This document shows positions 16,759 through 26,235 of a DNA stretch of 64,000 nucleotides, in pieces. The notes below the pieces were generated by a model, which was not told where the DNA came from, searched no databases, and saw only the letters and a program-made list of their open reading frames with translations. Both the position numbers and the translations under genes were made by a program. This stretch comes from Bacteroidota bacterium (lineage in GTDB: Bacteria > Bacteroidota > Bacteroidia > NS11-12g > UBA955). Every line of letters starts with the position of its first letter. Positions within the stretch are counted from its first letter, which is position 1. The stretch covers positions 434,001 through 498,000 of the forward strand of contig JAMLHC010000003.1 in assembly GCA_023957335.1 (NCBI GenBank). Reading direction: 5' to 3'.

Positions 16759-17613
16759 TCATGCCTTAATAAACCTAAGCATAGCCCAGTCTCCATCTGT
16801 TTTTGTATCAATCCAACGAAGTGGTACTGTCTTTTTCAATACGTCAATATCTGACTGCAAAAAACCACTCAAAAACAGCTCGCCACCGGAATTGAGGTGT
16901 TGTTCATACAACTCTGCATCATCTAACAAGACTCCAAGGTTAATATTGGCAATGAAAATATCATAGGATTTCCCCAATTTGCTCAATATCCGAGCATCGC
17001 CTTTATATACCTGAATTTTATTGCCAAAGTTGTTCAATTCAAAATTTTCTACAGCATTTTCAACCGAGCGGTCATCAATATCCACAGCAATAATCTCACC
17101 CGCACCTTTCTGCCCTGCATAGATTGCCAAAATACCGGTGCCAGTGCCCATATCCATCACAGACTTCCCGGTTAAATCTGCCTCCATAAGACTTTCTAAA
17201 ATCATTTTTGTGGTTTGATGGTGTCCGGTGCCAAAAGACATCTTTGGGTCAATGATGATTTCATGTTCAAAATGAGCCGCTTGAGGGTGAAAGCTGCCTC
17301 GTACATATAACTTGTCTTTAATGGCGATAGGTTGAAAATAATTTTGTTCCCAAACCTCATTCCAATTCTTGTCTTCAATCCGCTCCATCTGATAATTTAA
17401 TTCCACGATGTGGTTTTGCGACAACTCAGCAACTAACTGATTCAGTGTCTCCAAATCAAATTCAGAAACAGGAATATAAGCCAAGAGTTGATTGTTTTCT
17501 TCCACAAATCCCACATAGCCGATAGAAGTCAAATATGCCGAAGCAATATCAACATTTTCCTGCACAGGCTCCAAGATATTGAGGGTGATTTGGGTGTGGT
17601 CGTTATTTGTCAT
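16759..17613 (-). CDS. prmA: Ribosomal protein L11 methyltransferase PrmA
   Basis: PrmA trimethylates lysines and the N-terminus of ribosomal protein L11 with S-adenosylmethionine. The AdoMet site DMGTGTGILAIYAGQKGAG and the following VDIDDRSVENAVENFELN are clear, and FGTGHHQTTKMILE is the family substrate motif just upstream. The N-terminal 100 residues are the L11-binding domain. I place the start at 17613 (MTNNDHTQ, 284 residues). An ATG at 17646 would add 11 Cys-containing residues not typical of the family and would overlap the upstream gene. It follows the PspC-like gene on the same strand. Confidence 0.9.
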   Translation of the reverse strand: MTNNDHTQITLNILEPVQENVDIASAYLTSIGYVGFVEENNQLLAYIPVSEFDLETLNQLVAELSQNHIVELNYQMERIEDKNWNEVWEQNYFQPIAIKDKLYVRGSFHPQAAHFEHEIIIDPKMSFGTGHHQTTKMILESLMEADLTGKSVMDMGTGTGILAIYAGQKGAGEIIAVDIDDRSVENAVENFELNNFGNKIQVYKGDARILSKLGKSYDIFIANINLGVLLDDAELYEQHLNSGGELFLSGFLQSDIDVLKKTVPLRWIDTKTDGDWAMLRFIKA

Positions 17614-17649
17614 ATCCTCGCTGCAAGGATAGCAAAAAACATCCATTGT

Positions 17650-17868
17650 TTATAGGTCTCGCACAGAAATACGTTTGCTTGTAAACAGTGCTTTGAAACG
17701 CATGAAAAAAGCGAGTGACAAATAGAAAATCACCGGAGAGAAGAAAGTTACAAAACTTAAATAGATAAAAAACATTCTGACCAAAGGAATCGGCATACTC
17801 AACTTCTCCGCAATCGCAGTACACACGCCAAATATCTTAGGTTCAAAAAACAATTTAAGCCATTTCAT
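17650..17868 (-). CDS. PspC-domain small membrane protein
   Basis: This 72-residue protein matches the PspC fold: a short N-terminal part ending in FGVCTAIAEKLSMPIPLVR, then a hydrophobic segment of about 35 residues long enough for one or two helices, then a basic tail. PspC proteins are linked to envelope stress responses, but short single-domain forms like this are of unknown role. It begins only a few bases after a -7 box, so the mRNA would be nearly leaderless. prmA follows. Confidence 0.8.
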   Translation of the reverse strand: MKWLKLFFEPKIFGVCTAIAEKLSMPIPLVRMFFIYLSFVTFFSPVIFYLSLAFFMRFKALFTSKRISVRDL

Positions 17869-17873
17869 GGGTG

Positions 17874-17881
17874 CAAAGATA
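17874..17881 (-). promoter_or_regulatory. -7 box TATCTTTG for the PspC-prmA pair
   Basis: On the minus strand TATCTTTG ends 5 bp before the start codon at 17868. The transcript would have almost no 5' leader. Confidence 0.5.
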
Positions 17882-18027
17882 ATCGTTGGTTTTTACTCAT
17901 TTGTAAATTATTGCTCATGAAATCCTATTTGACACAAAAAGGGTATTTTTTGTATTTCAAATTTATTCATATTCGCGCCCTTAATTTTTATTTTTTTACT
18001 ACAACACTTTATGCCTTAGCTACAGAG

Positions 18028-18690
18028 ATGAAAGAAACCTATTTGATTGCAATTGCAGACAGCTCGCACCATAAATATGCCGAGCAAATTTGTATAGAAT
18101 ACAATGAATCTGCGAAACAAAGAGGTACCGGAATTGCCACAAGAACACCGGAGTATTTACAAAAAAAAATGGATGAAGGAAAAGCAATAATTGCGCTCAC
18201 ACTCAGCGGTGAGTGGGCGGGGTTTTGCTATATAGAAACATGGGGACATGGCAAGTTTGTTGCCAACTCAGGACTCATCGTCTCACCTAAATACAGACAA
18301 GACGGTTTAGCCAAGGAAATCAAAAAGAAAGCATTTTCACTTTCCAGAGAAAAATATCCCGAAGCTCAATTATTTGGGCTGACTACCGGATTGGCAGTTA
18401 TGAAAATCAATGCAGAATTGGGTTATAAACCTGTTACATATTCCGAATTAACTGATGATGATGAATTTTGGGCAGGCTGCAAAAGTTGTGTGAACTATCC
18501 TATTCTGTTAAGCAAAGAAAGGAAGAACTGTCTGTGTACTGCAATGTTGTATAATCCTGAAGAAAACAATGTTGAGAAGACTGTTCAATCATCCGAACAA
18601 AAAACCAAAAGTTACACTTCCATTTATAAGAATGTGAAGAAGATTGTAAAATCATTTTTAAAACGCAACCAAAAAGAAACAATTCTATAA
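18028..18690 (+). CDS. GNAT-family acyltransferase heading the arginine operon (candidate N-acylglutamate synthase)
   Basis: This 220-residue protein starts at ATG 18028; an upstream in-frame ATG at 17911 adds a hydrophobic stretch with no counterpart in the family. The GNAT core is visible as LTLSGEWAGFCYIETWG, NSGLIVSPKYRQDGLAKEIKKKAF (acyl-CoA pyrophosphate loop) and FGLTTGLAVMKINAELGYKPV. A Cys-rich segment (WAGCKSCVNYP, KNCLCTAM) and a Lys-rich tail follow. It is the first of eight arginine genes and abuts argG directly. No classical argA or argJ is present, and the pathway downstream looks succinyl-specific, so this enzyme is the best candidate for glutamate N-acylation, perhaps from succinyl-CoA. 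Substrate is inference. Confidence 0.7.
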   Translation: MKETYLIAIADSSHHKYAEQICIEYNESAKQRGTGIATRTPEYLQKKMDEGKAIIALTLSGEWAGFCYIETWGHGKFVANSGLIVSPKYRQDGLAKEIKKKAFSLSREKYPEAQLFGLTTGLAVMKINAELGYKPVTYSELTDDDEFWAGCKSCVNYPILLSKERKNCLCTAMLYNPEENNVEKTVQSSEQKTKSYTSIYKNVKKIVKSFLKRNQKETIL

Positions 18691-19905
18691 ATGACCCATA
18701 ACCCCAATAAGTTGGTATTGGCATTTAGCGGTGGATTGGACACAAGCTTTTGTGCAGTTTATTTGAACAAAGTAAAAGGCTATGAAGTCCATGCACTGAT
18801 GGTCAATACCGGAGGTTTTAGCGATAAAGAAATTGCTGAAATAAAAGAACATGCCCTTCGTTTGGGTGTGGCATCTTTCAAAGCGGTTGATGCACGAGAG
18901 AATTATTATCAGTCTATTATCAAATACATGGTGTATGGAAACGTGCTGAGAAACAACACGTATCCTCTGAGTGTGAGTGCAGAACGAACCGTACAAGCAA
19001 TAGCAGTGGCAAATTACGCACAAGAAATCGGTGCTACATATATCGCTCACGGCAGTACAGGCAGCGGCAATGACCAAGTCCGATTTGATATGGTATTTGA
19101 GTTGATCGTGCCTCATATACAAGTAATTACACCCATCCGTGACTTAAAACTATCCCGTGAGGAGGAAATAAATTTTCTCAAAAAACAAGGCGTTACAATG
19201 AACTTTGAAAAAGCTGCATACAGCATCAACAAAGGGATTTGGGGCACTTCGGTTGGCGGAAAAGAAACTTTGACTTCAAGACATAATTTACCTGAGAGCG
19301 CGTTCCCTTCACAATTATCAAGCACAGAACCACGTGAAATCAGCCTTCTATTTGAGAAAGGTGAGCTAATAGGTCTCGATGACATGGTTTTTGACAATCC
19401 GGTCAATGCCATTATTGCTTTGCAAACCATTGCAGAGTCTTATGCTATCGGGCGTGATATTCATGTGGGAGACACCATCATCGGTATCAAAGGGAGAGTT
19501 GGGTTTGAAGCTGCTGCCCCTATTATCATTATCAAAGCACACCATTTATTGGAAAAACATACCCTTAGCAAATGGCAACTATTTCTCAAAGAACAAATGA
19601 GTTCTTATTACGGAATGTGGTTGCACGAAGGTCAATATTTTGAAGCTGCCATGAGGGATATTGAGAACTTTTTGCAATCAAGTCAAGAAAATGTTTCAGG
19701 AAAAGTTTTTGTACGCTTACTCCCATACAGATTTGAGTTGATTGGCATTGAATCCACACACGATTTAATGTCGGAAAAATTTGGCAGCTACGGAGAAATG
19801 AACAAAGCATGGACAGGAGAAGATGTGAAAGGATTTACCAAGATTTTTGGCAATCAGATGAGTTTCTACTTCCAGGTTAACAATACTATAGAAAATGAAA
19901 ATTAG
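18691..19905 (+). CDS. argG: Argininosuccinate synthase
   Basis: This 404-residue enzyme condenses citrulline and aspartate using ATP. The PP-loop LAFSGGLDTSFC lies at residues 9-20. AHGSTGSGNDQVRFDM and the NLPESAFP region follow in the family order. It starts immediately after the acyltransferase stop and its 3' end overlaps argC by 11 bp, so translation is coupled. Confidence 0.94.
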   Translation: MTHNPNKLVLAFSGGLDTSFCAVYLNKVKGYEVHALMVNTGGFSDKEIAEIKEHALRLGVASFKAVDARENYYQSIIKYMVYGNVLRNNTYPLSVSAERTVQAIAVANYAQEIGATYIAHGSTGSGNDQVRFDMVFELIVPHIQVITPIRDLKLSREEEINFLKKQGVTMNFEKAAYSINKGIWGTSVGGKETLTSRHNLPESAFPSQLSSTEPREISLLFEKGELIGLDDMVFDNPVNAIIALQTIAESYAIGRDIHVGDTIIGIKGRVGFEAAAPIIIIKAHHLLEKHTLSKWQLFLKEQMSSYYGMWLHEGQYFEAAMRDIENFLQSSQENVSGKVFVRLLPYRFELIGIESTHDLMSEKFGSYGEMNKAWTGEDVKGFTKIFGNQMSFYFQVNNTIENEN

Positions 19906-20875
19906 AGCAGGCATTATAGGAGGGGCAGGCTATACGGGCGGGGAGCTAATCCGTTTATTGCTCAATCACCCAAATGTTGAATTGGTCTTTGTGCAAAGCA
20001 ACAGCAATGCAGGCAACCCTGTTTGGCATGTACATAAGGATTTGTTGGGTGAAACAGAACTCAATTTTAGTGACAATGCTGTATGGGATGTAGATGTATT
20101 ATTTCTTTGCAGCGGACACCATAAAGCACATAAATTTTTGGAAGAAAATAAGGTTCCGCAACACCTTGCAGTGATTGACCTCAGTCAAGATTTCAGGCAT
20201 AATACCACTAGTGAAATTCAAGGTAGAAAGTTTGTGTACGGACTACCCGAATTGAATCGCAACATCATCATGAAATCAAAGAATATTGCCAATCCGGGAT
20301 GTTTTGCTACAGCCGTGCAACTTGCATTACTTCCTTTTGCACATGCCGGTTTGCTGCCCGATGAAATTCATGTCAATGCCACTACGGGCGCCACAGGTGC
20401 CGGTCAAGCACAAAGTGAAACCACTCATTTTGCTTGGAGAGATAACAACATATCTGTTTACAAAGCCTTTACGCATCAGCATTTGACCGAAATCAAAGAA
20501 AGTATCCGGTCTTTGCAAAGCCATTTTGAAGGCACGATTAATTTTATTCCACAACGAGGAAATTTTTCGCGTGGAATCTTTGCTACAACTTATTTCAAAT
20601 GCTCTTTGACAAGAGAAGAAATACTTGATATTTTTAAATTTTATTACCTAAACCATCCCTTTGTACGTGTGAGTGACAGCCCTATTGACCTCAAACAGGT
20701 GTTGAACACAAACAGGTGCTTCCTTGCGATTGAGAAACATGAGGGCTATACCCTTGTTTCTTCTGCTGTTGACAATCTGCTCAAAGGCGCATCAGGACAA
20801 GCAGTCCAAAACATGAACCTGATATTTGGTTTAGAAGAAACCACCGGATTAAAACTTAAACCTTCTGCATTCTAA
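19895..20875 (+). CDS. argC: N-acyl-gamma-glutamyl-phosphate reductase
   Basis: This 326-residue NADPH-dependent reductase forms the N-acylglutamate semialdehyde. The Rossmann motif GIIGGAGYTGGELIRLL is at residues 6-22, and the catalytic Cys136 lies in NPGCFATA. The late motif GASGQAVQNMNLIFG is the family C-terminal signature. It overlaps argG by 11 bp and is followed after 3 bp by argD. Confidence 0.94.
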   Translation: MKIRAGIIGGAGYTGGELIRLLLNHPNVELVFVQSNSNAGNPVWHVHKDLLGETELNFSDNAVWDVDVLFLCSGHHKAHKFLEENKVPQHLAVIDLSQDFRHNTTSEIQGRKFVYGLPELNRNIIMKSKNIANPGCFATAVQLALLPFAHAGLLPDEIHVNATTGATGAGQAQSETTHFAWRDNNISVYKAFTHQHLTEIKESIRSLQSHFEGTINFIPQRGNFSRGIFATTYFKCSLTREEILDIFKFYYLNHPFVRVSDSPIDLKQVLNTNRCFLAIEKHEGYTLVSSAVDNLLKGASGQAVQNMNLIFGLEETTGLKLKPSAF

Positions 20876-20878
20876 AAT

Positions 20879-22021
20879 ATGAACTTATTTGACGTTTATC
20901 CCTTATTTGACATTGAGCCTGTGAGAGGCGAAGATGCTTATGTGTATGACAAAAACAATACACAATACCTTGATTTATATGGCGGTCATGCTGTGATTTC
21001 CATAGGACACAGTCATCCTCATTATGTTTGGAAAATAATAGAACAACTCAACAAAATCGGATTCTATTCTAACTCTGTCAAGATTCCCATTCAGCAAGAG
21101 TTAGCAGAGAAATTAGGGGAATTATCCGGTTATGATGATTATAGCTTGTTTCTGTGTAATTCCGGTGCAGAAGCCAATGAAAACGCTTTGAAGATGGCGT
21201 CTTTTCATAATGGCAGAAAGAGAGTGGTAGCGATGAAAGGGGCTTTTCATGGCAGAACATCGCTGGCAGTCGCTTGCACAGACAACCTTTCAATCAATGC
21301 CGAAATTAACAAAGTACACGATGTTGTATTTACAGAATTGAATGATACGAAAGCATTGACAAATGTAGTAACAGACGAGGTTTGTGCGGTTATCATAGAA
21401 GGTATGCAAGGTGTTGGAGGAGTAAGAGTCCCAAGTGAGGAATTTTTGAAAACTGCTCGCCAATTGTGCGACAAAACCGGTGCTGTTTTAATTTTAGATG
21501 AGATTCAATCGGGTTTTGGCAGGAGCGGAAAGTTCTTTACGCATCAACACTCGGACATCCAAGCGGACATTATTTCCATGGCAAAAGGTATGGGCAATGG
21601 TTTTCCGATTGCCGGTATATTACTTTCTCCCAAGTTTGAAGCAAAACACGGAATGTTAGGAACAACATTTGGCGGAAATTACTTGGCTTGTGCGGCTTCT
21701 ATTGCCGTATTGGATGTATTAAAAGAAGAAAATCTAATTGAAAATGCCCAAAAAATCGGCAACTATCTCATGGAATCTCTTGCTAAAATCAAAGGAATCA
21801 AAGAAGTGCGCGGATTGGGATTGATGATTGGTATTGAACTATTTGACAACTGTGCTCCCACTCGCTTAGAACTACTGCACAAACATCATATTTTCACAGG
21901 TTCTTCATCCGACAAGAACACACTGAGAATATTACCTCCCTTGTGTATTAACAAAACACAAGCAGACCGTTTTCTCTATGCACTCAATAGTGTTTTACAA
22001 AAATCTGCTGCTGCTTCATGA
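20879..22021 (+). CDS. argD: Acetyl/succinylornithine aminotransferase
   Basis: This 380-residue class III PLP aminotransferase has the PLP phosphate site NSGAEANENALKMA, the Asp of LILDEIQSGFGR and Schiff-base Lys236 in SMAKGMGNGFPI. In this operon its substrate should be N-acylglutamate semialdehyde, with glutamate as amino donor. It overlaps the carbamoyltransferase gene by 4 bp (ATGA). Confidence 0.93.
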   Translation: MNLFDVYPLFDIEPVRGEDAYVYDKNNTQYLDLYGGHAVISIGHSHPHYVWKIIEQLNKIGFYSNSVKIPIQQELAEKLGELSGYDDYSLFLCNSGAEANENALKMASFHNGRKRVVAMKGAFHGRTSLAVACTDNLSINAEINKVHDVVFTELNDTKALTNVVTDEVCAVIIEGMQGVGGVRVPSEEFLKTARQLCDKTGAVLILDEIQSGFGRSGKFFTHQHSDIQADIISMAKGMGNGFPIAGILLSPKFEAKHGMLGTTFGGNYLACAASIAVLDVLKEENLIENAQKIGNYLMESLAKIKGIKEVRGLGLMIGIELFDNCAPTRLELLHKHHIFTGSSSDKNTLRILPPLCINKTQADRFLYALNSVLQKSAAAS

Positions 22022-22974
22022 AAAACTTTATTTCGGTAAAAGATGTAACAGACATAGAAGCATTGCTTAGCAAAGCACTGCATATCAAACACAATCCTCT
22101 CGAATATACACACATAGGCAAAAACAAAACCATTGGATTACTCTTCATGAATCCAAGCCTGCGAACCCGTATGAGCACTCAACGTGCCGCCTACAACTTG
22201 GGCATGAATGTGATGGTGATTAACCTAAACAAAGATAATTGGCAACTTGAATTCGAAAACGGTGCTGTGATGAACGGAACCGGCAGTGAACATATCAAAG
22301 AAGCAGCCGGAGTGATTTCTCAATATTGTGATATTGTAGGGCTAAGGAGTTTCCCCGGGCTAATTGACCGAAACAAGGATTACAACGAAGACATTTTTAA
22401 CAGTTTTCTTATTAACTTAACTATTCCCCTTGTCAGTCTGGAATCTGCCACACTTCACCCCTTACAGAGTTTTGCTGATATAATTACCATCAAAGAAAAC
22501 TTCAACGGAAACAAAACTCCAAAAGTGGTTCTAAGTTGGGCGCCACATATCAAACCTTTGCCACAAGCGGTTTCCAATTCATTTGCGGAATGGGCATTGG
22601 CATCCGAATTTGATTTTGTGATTACCCACCCCGAAGGTTACGAATTAAACAAAAAGTTTACAAATGGTGCAACCATTACCCACAACCAAGAAGAAGCATT
22701 GAAAGACGCTGATTTTGTTTATGTCAAAAGTTGGTCTTCCTATTCTGACTATGGCACCATGCCCGAAGTGAAAACTGATTGGTTGTTGAACAAAAAGAAA
22801 ATGAGTTTGAGCAATAATGCCAGAATCATGCATTGCCTTCCGGTACGCAGGAATGTTGAACTTACGGATGAGCTTATTGACGACCCTTCTTGTTCGTTAA
22901 TAATGCAACAAGCCGGCAATAGAGTAGTATCGGCTCAAACCATATTGACAGAAATTTTATCCTCGATCCAATGA
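22018..22974 (+). CDS. argF': N-succinylornithine carbamoyltransferase (SOTCase-type)
   Basis: This 318-residue enzyme has the same length as the Bacteroides N-succinylornithine transcarbamylase. The carbamoyl-phosphate loop reads SLRTR (residues 47-51) in place of the classical STRTR. LHPLQSFAD is the usual HPxQ motif, and MHCLPVRRNVE replaces the HCLP/R site. In the acetyl-specific relatives a Glu follows the MDGDT segment. Here the aligned position in MNGTGSEH is Ser90. Published mutagenesis of this family showed that loss of that Glu (to Ser, Pro, Ala or Val) gives succinyl specificity. I therefore read the enzyme as succinyl-type. It overlaps argD and argB by ATGA junctions. Confidence 0.9.
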   Translation: MKNFISVKDVTDIEALLSKALHIKHNPLEYTHIGKNKTIGLLFMNPSLRTRMSTQRAAYNLGMNVMVINLNKDNWQLEFENGAVMNGTGSEHIKEAAGVISQYCDIVGLRSFPGLIDRNKDYNEDIFNSFLINLTIPLVSLESATLHPLQSFADIITIKENFNGNKTPKVVLSWAPHIKPLPQAVSNSFAEWALASEFDFVITHPEGYELNKKFTNGATITHNQEEALKDADFVYVKSWSSYSDYGTMPEVKTDWLLNKKKMSLSNNARIMHCLPVRRNVELTDELIDDPSCSLIMQQAGNRVVSAQTILTEILSSIQ

Positions 22975-23750
22975 AAACAAGCTTAACATTAGTCAAGATT
23001 GGCGGAAACATTATTGATGACCAAGTTGCGCTATCTTTATTTCTGCAAGAGTTTGCGACATTGCAAGGGAATAAAATATTGATTCATGGGGGTGGTAAAG
23101 TGGCCACACAAACGAGCCAAAAACTTGGAATTGAAACTCAAATGGTGGACGGAAGGCGTATTACCGGAAACGAAGAAATTAAAGTGGTTACAATGGTTTA
23201 CGCAGGATTAATCAACAAAACAATCACCGCTCAACTTAATGCTTACGGGCTACAAACATTAGGTCTTTCCGGTGTAGATGTTCACCTGATTCCTGCTGTA
23301 AAACGAGCGGTTAAAGAAATTGACTATGGATTTGTAGGTGATATATTGACAAATAAAATAAACACAAATTTTCTGAAATTAGTTTTAGACCAAAACATCA
23401 CTCCCGTCATTGCTCCCATTGCCTCTGATTCTGCCGGAAACTTGCTCAATGTCAATGCTGACACTATTGCATGTGCCTTAGCTGTAGCACTAAACAAATA
23501 TTTTGACATAAAATTGGCTCTTTGTTTTGAGAAAAAAGGAGTGTTGAGCGACCCTGCGGATGTCAACTCGGCAATTGCCGAATTGACTTTGCCATTATAT
23601 GAAACCTACAAACAGCAAGGCATTATCTCAAAAGGAATGCTTCCCAAGACCGAAAATGCTTTTTTTGCTGCTACAAACGGAGTGAAGGTGGTTATTGGAC
23701 ATGCTTTAGACATAAATAAAACACATTTTGGAACAACTTTTACTATCTGA
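22971..23750 (+). CDS. argB: N-acetyl(succinyl)glutamate kinase
   Basis: This 259-residue amino-acid kinase has the N-terminal LVKIGGNIIDD, the glycine loop HGGGKVATQTSQKLGI, and the late NVNADTIACALAVAL that binds the acylglutamate. It phosphorylates N-acylglutamate and is normally the flow-controlling step. It lacks the extra N-terminal helix seen in arginine-inhibited hexameric enzymes. It overlaps argF' by 4 bp and argE by 23 bp. Confidence 0.93.
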   Translation: MKTSLTLVKIGGNIIDDQVALSLFLQEFATLQGNKILIHGGGKVATQTSQKLGIETQMVDGRRITGNEEIKVVTMVYAGLINKTITAQLNAYGLQTLGLSGVDVHLIPAVKRAVKEIDYGFVGDILTNKINTNFLKLVLDQNITPVIAPIASDSAGNLLNVNADTIACALAVALNKYFDIKLALCFEKKGVLSDPADVNSAIAELTLPLYETYKQQGIISKGMLPKTENAFFAATNGVKVVIGHALDINKTHFGTTFTI

Positions 23751-24822
23751 TATTAACAGCGAAATTTACCGGCTGCTCAAAAGGCTTATTGCGATTCCTT
23801 CTTTCAGCAAACAAGAAGACCAAAGCGCACAAGAGATAATCAAGCAGTTGGAAAAACATGGTATCCCTTCAAATAGTGTAGGAAACAATATTTGGGCAAA
23901 AAACCTGCATTATCATGCAGACAAACCCACGCTTTTGCTCAATTCACATCATGACACCGTAAAACCCAATTCTGCATATACGCTCAACCCTTTTGAAGCC
24001 ATTGAAAAAGACGGAAAACTATATGGTTTGGGCAGCAACGATGCCGGAGGAGCATTAATTTGTTTATTAGGGGCTTTTTTGTATTTTTATCTAAAAGAAA
24101 ATCTTCCCTTCAATATCATTTTTGCAGCATCTGCCGAAGAAGAGATTTCGGGCACAAGAGGTATAGAGCTAGTTATGCCAAAACTCGGTAAAATTGATAT
24201 TGCCATTGTGGGAGAACCTACCTTGCTCAAGATTGCAGTGGCAGAAAGGGGTTTAATGGTAGTTGATTGTGTTGCCAAAGGCAAAGCAGGACATGCTGCC
24301 CGTAATGAAGGCATTAACGCTATTTATATTGCACTACAAGACATTGAAAAAATCAAAAACCACAAATTCAAAAAAAACTCTCAATGGTTAGGCGAAGTGT
24401 CAATGAATGTAACCATGATTCAAGCCGGTACAGCACATAATCAGGTGCCGGAGCAATGCAGCTTCACAATTGATATTCGTTTGAATGAACATTATACCCA
24501 TACACAAGTTTTCGAATGGTTGCAAGATAATTTACAATCAGAAATGAGTATGCGTTCAGACAGAATGAAGCCTTCTTTTATAAGCACAGTCCATCCTCTG
24601 ATTAAATCGGCAAATGAATTAGGAATAGAACTTTATGGCTCCCCCACAACATCTGACCAAGCATTAATGCCATGGGATTCAATCAAAATAGGACCGGGAG
24701 ATTCTGCACGTTCACATTCTGCAGATGAATTTATTTATACACAAGAAATTGAAGATGGCTTGAATCTATATTGTAACTTAATATTAAAATTATCCGAACA
24801 ATTTAACCAACAAAAACAATGA
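23728..24822 (+). CDS. argE: M20-family N-acylornithine/acylcitrulline deacylase
   Basis: This 364-residue zinc peptidase-like enzyme has metal ligands in NSHHDTVKP (His and neighbouring Asp), GSNDAGGAL (bridging Asp), SAEEEISG (catalytic Glu and metal Glu) and the late SARSHSADEFIY (metal His). In the succinyl-type pathway carbamoylation precedes deacylation, so the expected substrate is N-succinylcitrulline. The start is a TTG at 23728, inside argB; no closer ATG precedes the conserved RLIAIPSFS segment. It overlaps argH by ATGA. Confidence 0.88.
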   Translation: MEQLLLSDINSEIYRLLKRLIAIPSFSKQEDQSAQEIIKQLEKHGIPSNSVGNNIWAKNLHYHADKPTLLLNSHHDTVKPNSAYTLNPFEAIEKDGKLYGLGSNDAGGALICLLGAFLYFYLKENLPFNIIFAASAEEEISGTRGIELVMPKLGKIDIAIVGEPTLLKIAVAERGLMVVDCVAKGKAGHAARNEGINAIYIALQDIEKIKNHKFKKNSQWLGEVSMNVTMIQAGTAHNQVPEQCSFTIDIRLNEHYTHTQVFEWLQDNLQSEMSMRSDRMKPSFISTVHPLIKSANELGIELYGSPTTSDQALMPWDSIKIGPGDSARSHSADEFIYTQEIEDGLNLYCNLILKLSEQFNQQKQ

Positions 24823-26123
24823 AAATCTGGCAAAAGAATCCATTTGAACACAACGACATCTCTCTGAAAACCGAAGCCTTTACTGTCGGAAACGACCGCA
24901 TTCTTGACATGAGGTTAGCACCGTTTGATGTTGCAGCTTCTCTGGCTCATGCCAAAATGTTGCAGGATGTCGGAATTCTCACAGCACAAGAGTGTTTGGA
25001 TATAGAAAAAGGGCTGAAGCACATTTTGAATAAAATAAATGCGGGACAATTTGAAATTGAAGAACATATTGAAGATATCCATTCACAAATAGAAAAGGAA
25101 CTCATTGAGGAGATTGGCGAAGCAGGCAAAAAAATTCATACAGGACGTTCTCGCAATGACCAAGTTCTGGTAGCAATCAAACTATATCTCAAAAGTGAAA
25201 TCAAAGAAATTGCCGGACTTTCCTTTAGTCTTTTTGAACGTTTGCAAGAGTTAAGCGAACAAAACAAAGCTCATTTGATGCCCGGCTACACTCACTTTCA
25301 GCTTGCCATGCCTTCCTCGTTTGGTTTGTGGTTTGGTGCGTATGCAGAATCATTGGTAGATGATATGGAAGTACTGTCGGGTGCCTATATTATTGCCAAC
25401 AAAAATCCTTTAGGCTCAGGAGCAGGCTATGGTTCGGCATTTCCACTGAACAGAACTCTTACCACAGAGTTGTTAGAAATGAAGAGCATGAATTACAATT
25501 CCCTTTATGCCCAAATGACACGCGGCAAAACAGAGAAAGTATTGCTATCTGCAATAGCAAATCTCGCTGCTACCCTCTCTAAATTTGCTTATGATGTGTG
25601 TTTATATCTCAATCAACAGTTCGCCTATTTGACTTTTCCAGATTCGCTCACTACCGGTTCGAGTATAATGCCTCACAAGAAAAATCCTGATGTTTTTGAA
25701 CTGATAAGGGCAAAATGCAACCGACTGCAAGCCGCACCTAATGAGATGACTCTGTTGATAAACAACCTGCCTTCGGGTTACCACCGCGACATGCAACTAA
25801 GCAAAGACATTGTTTTCCCGGCTATTGATACAATGAAAGATTGTTTGCAAATGCTGACTTTTGCTTTGCAGAATGTGAACGTACGCACCGATATTCTAAA
25901 TGATGAGCAGTTCAATACTCTCTTTACAGTTGAAGAGATAAACAAACTTGTCAAAGATGGAATGAGCTTTAGAGATGCTTATCGCAAAACAGGTATGGAA
26001 GTAAATGAGAACAAGTTCAGTCCCAATAAAACTTTGAATCACACTCACGAAGGTAGTATAGGTAATCTATGCAATACCGAAATCCGAGAAATGATGTTAG
26101 AAGCATTAAAGAAGTTTGGATAG
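24819..26123 (+). CDS. argH: Argininosuccinate lyase
   Basis: This 434-residue fumarase/aspartase-superfamily enzyme splits argininosuccinate into arginine and fumarate. The family signature GSSIMPHKKNPD is at about residues 280-291, with the catalytic Ser in its mobile loop. TGRSRNDQV (109-117) and the PGYTHFQLAMP region are also typical. It is the last gene of the arginine operon. No strong terminator hairpin is seen in the 110 bp after it. Confidence 0.94.
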   Translation: MKIWQKNPFEHNDISLKTEAFTVGNDRILDMRLAPFDVAASLAHAKMLQDVGILTAQECLDIEKGLKHILNKINAGQFEIEEHIEDIHSQIEKELIEEIGEAGKKIHTGRSRNDQVLVAIKLYLKSEIKEIAGLSFSLFERLQELSEQNKAHLMPGYTHFQLAMPSSFGLWFGAYAESLVDDMEVLSGAYIIANKNPLGSGAGYGSAFPLNRTLTTELLEMKSMNYNSLYAQMTRGKTEKVLLSAIANLAATLSKFAYDVCLYLNQQFAYLTFPDSLTTGSSIMPHKKNPDVFELIRAKCNRLQAAPNEMTLLINNLPSGYHRDMQLSKDIVFPAIDTMKDCLQMLTFALQNVNVRTDILNDEQFNTLFTVEEINKLVKDGMSFRDAYRKTGMEVNENKFSPNKTLNHTHEGSIGNLCNTEIREMMLEALKKFG

Positions 26124-26205
26124 CAGCCTCTCGGTTTCAAGAGTTAACTCATGATTTATTGAATAACTCGTTTAAAACAAGTAAGCAAAACCAAAATTAA
26201 ATTTA

Positions 26206-26213
26206 TAATTTTG
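26206..26213 (+). promoter_or_regulatory. -7 box TAATTTTG for the cation/proton antiporter
   Basis: TAATTTTG fits TAnnTTTG and ends 22 bp before the TTG start at 26236, supporting that start. Confidence 0.45.
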
Positions 26214-26235
26214 CAAACACAATGTCGGTTTTGCT

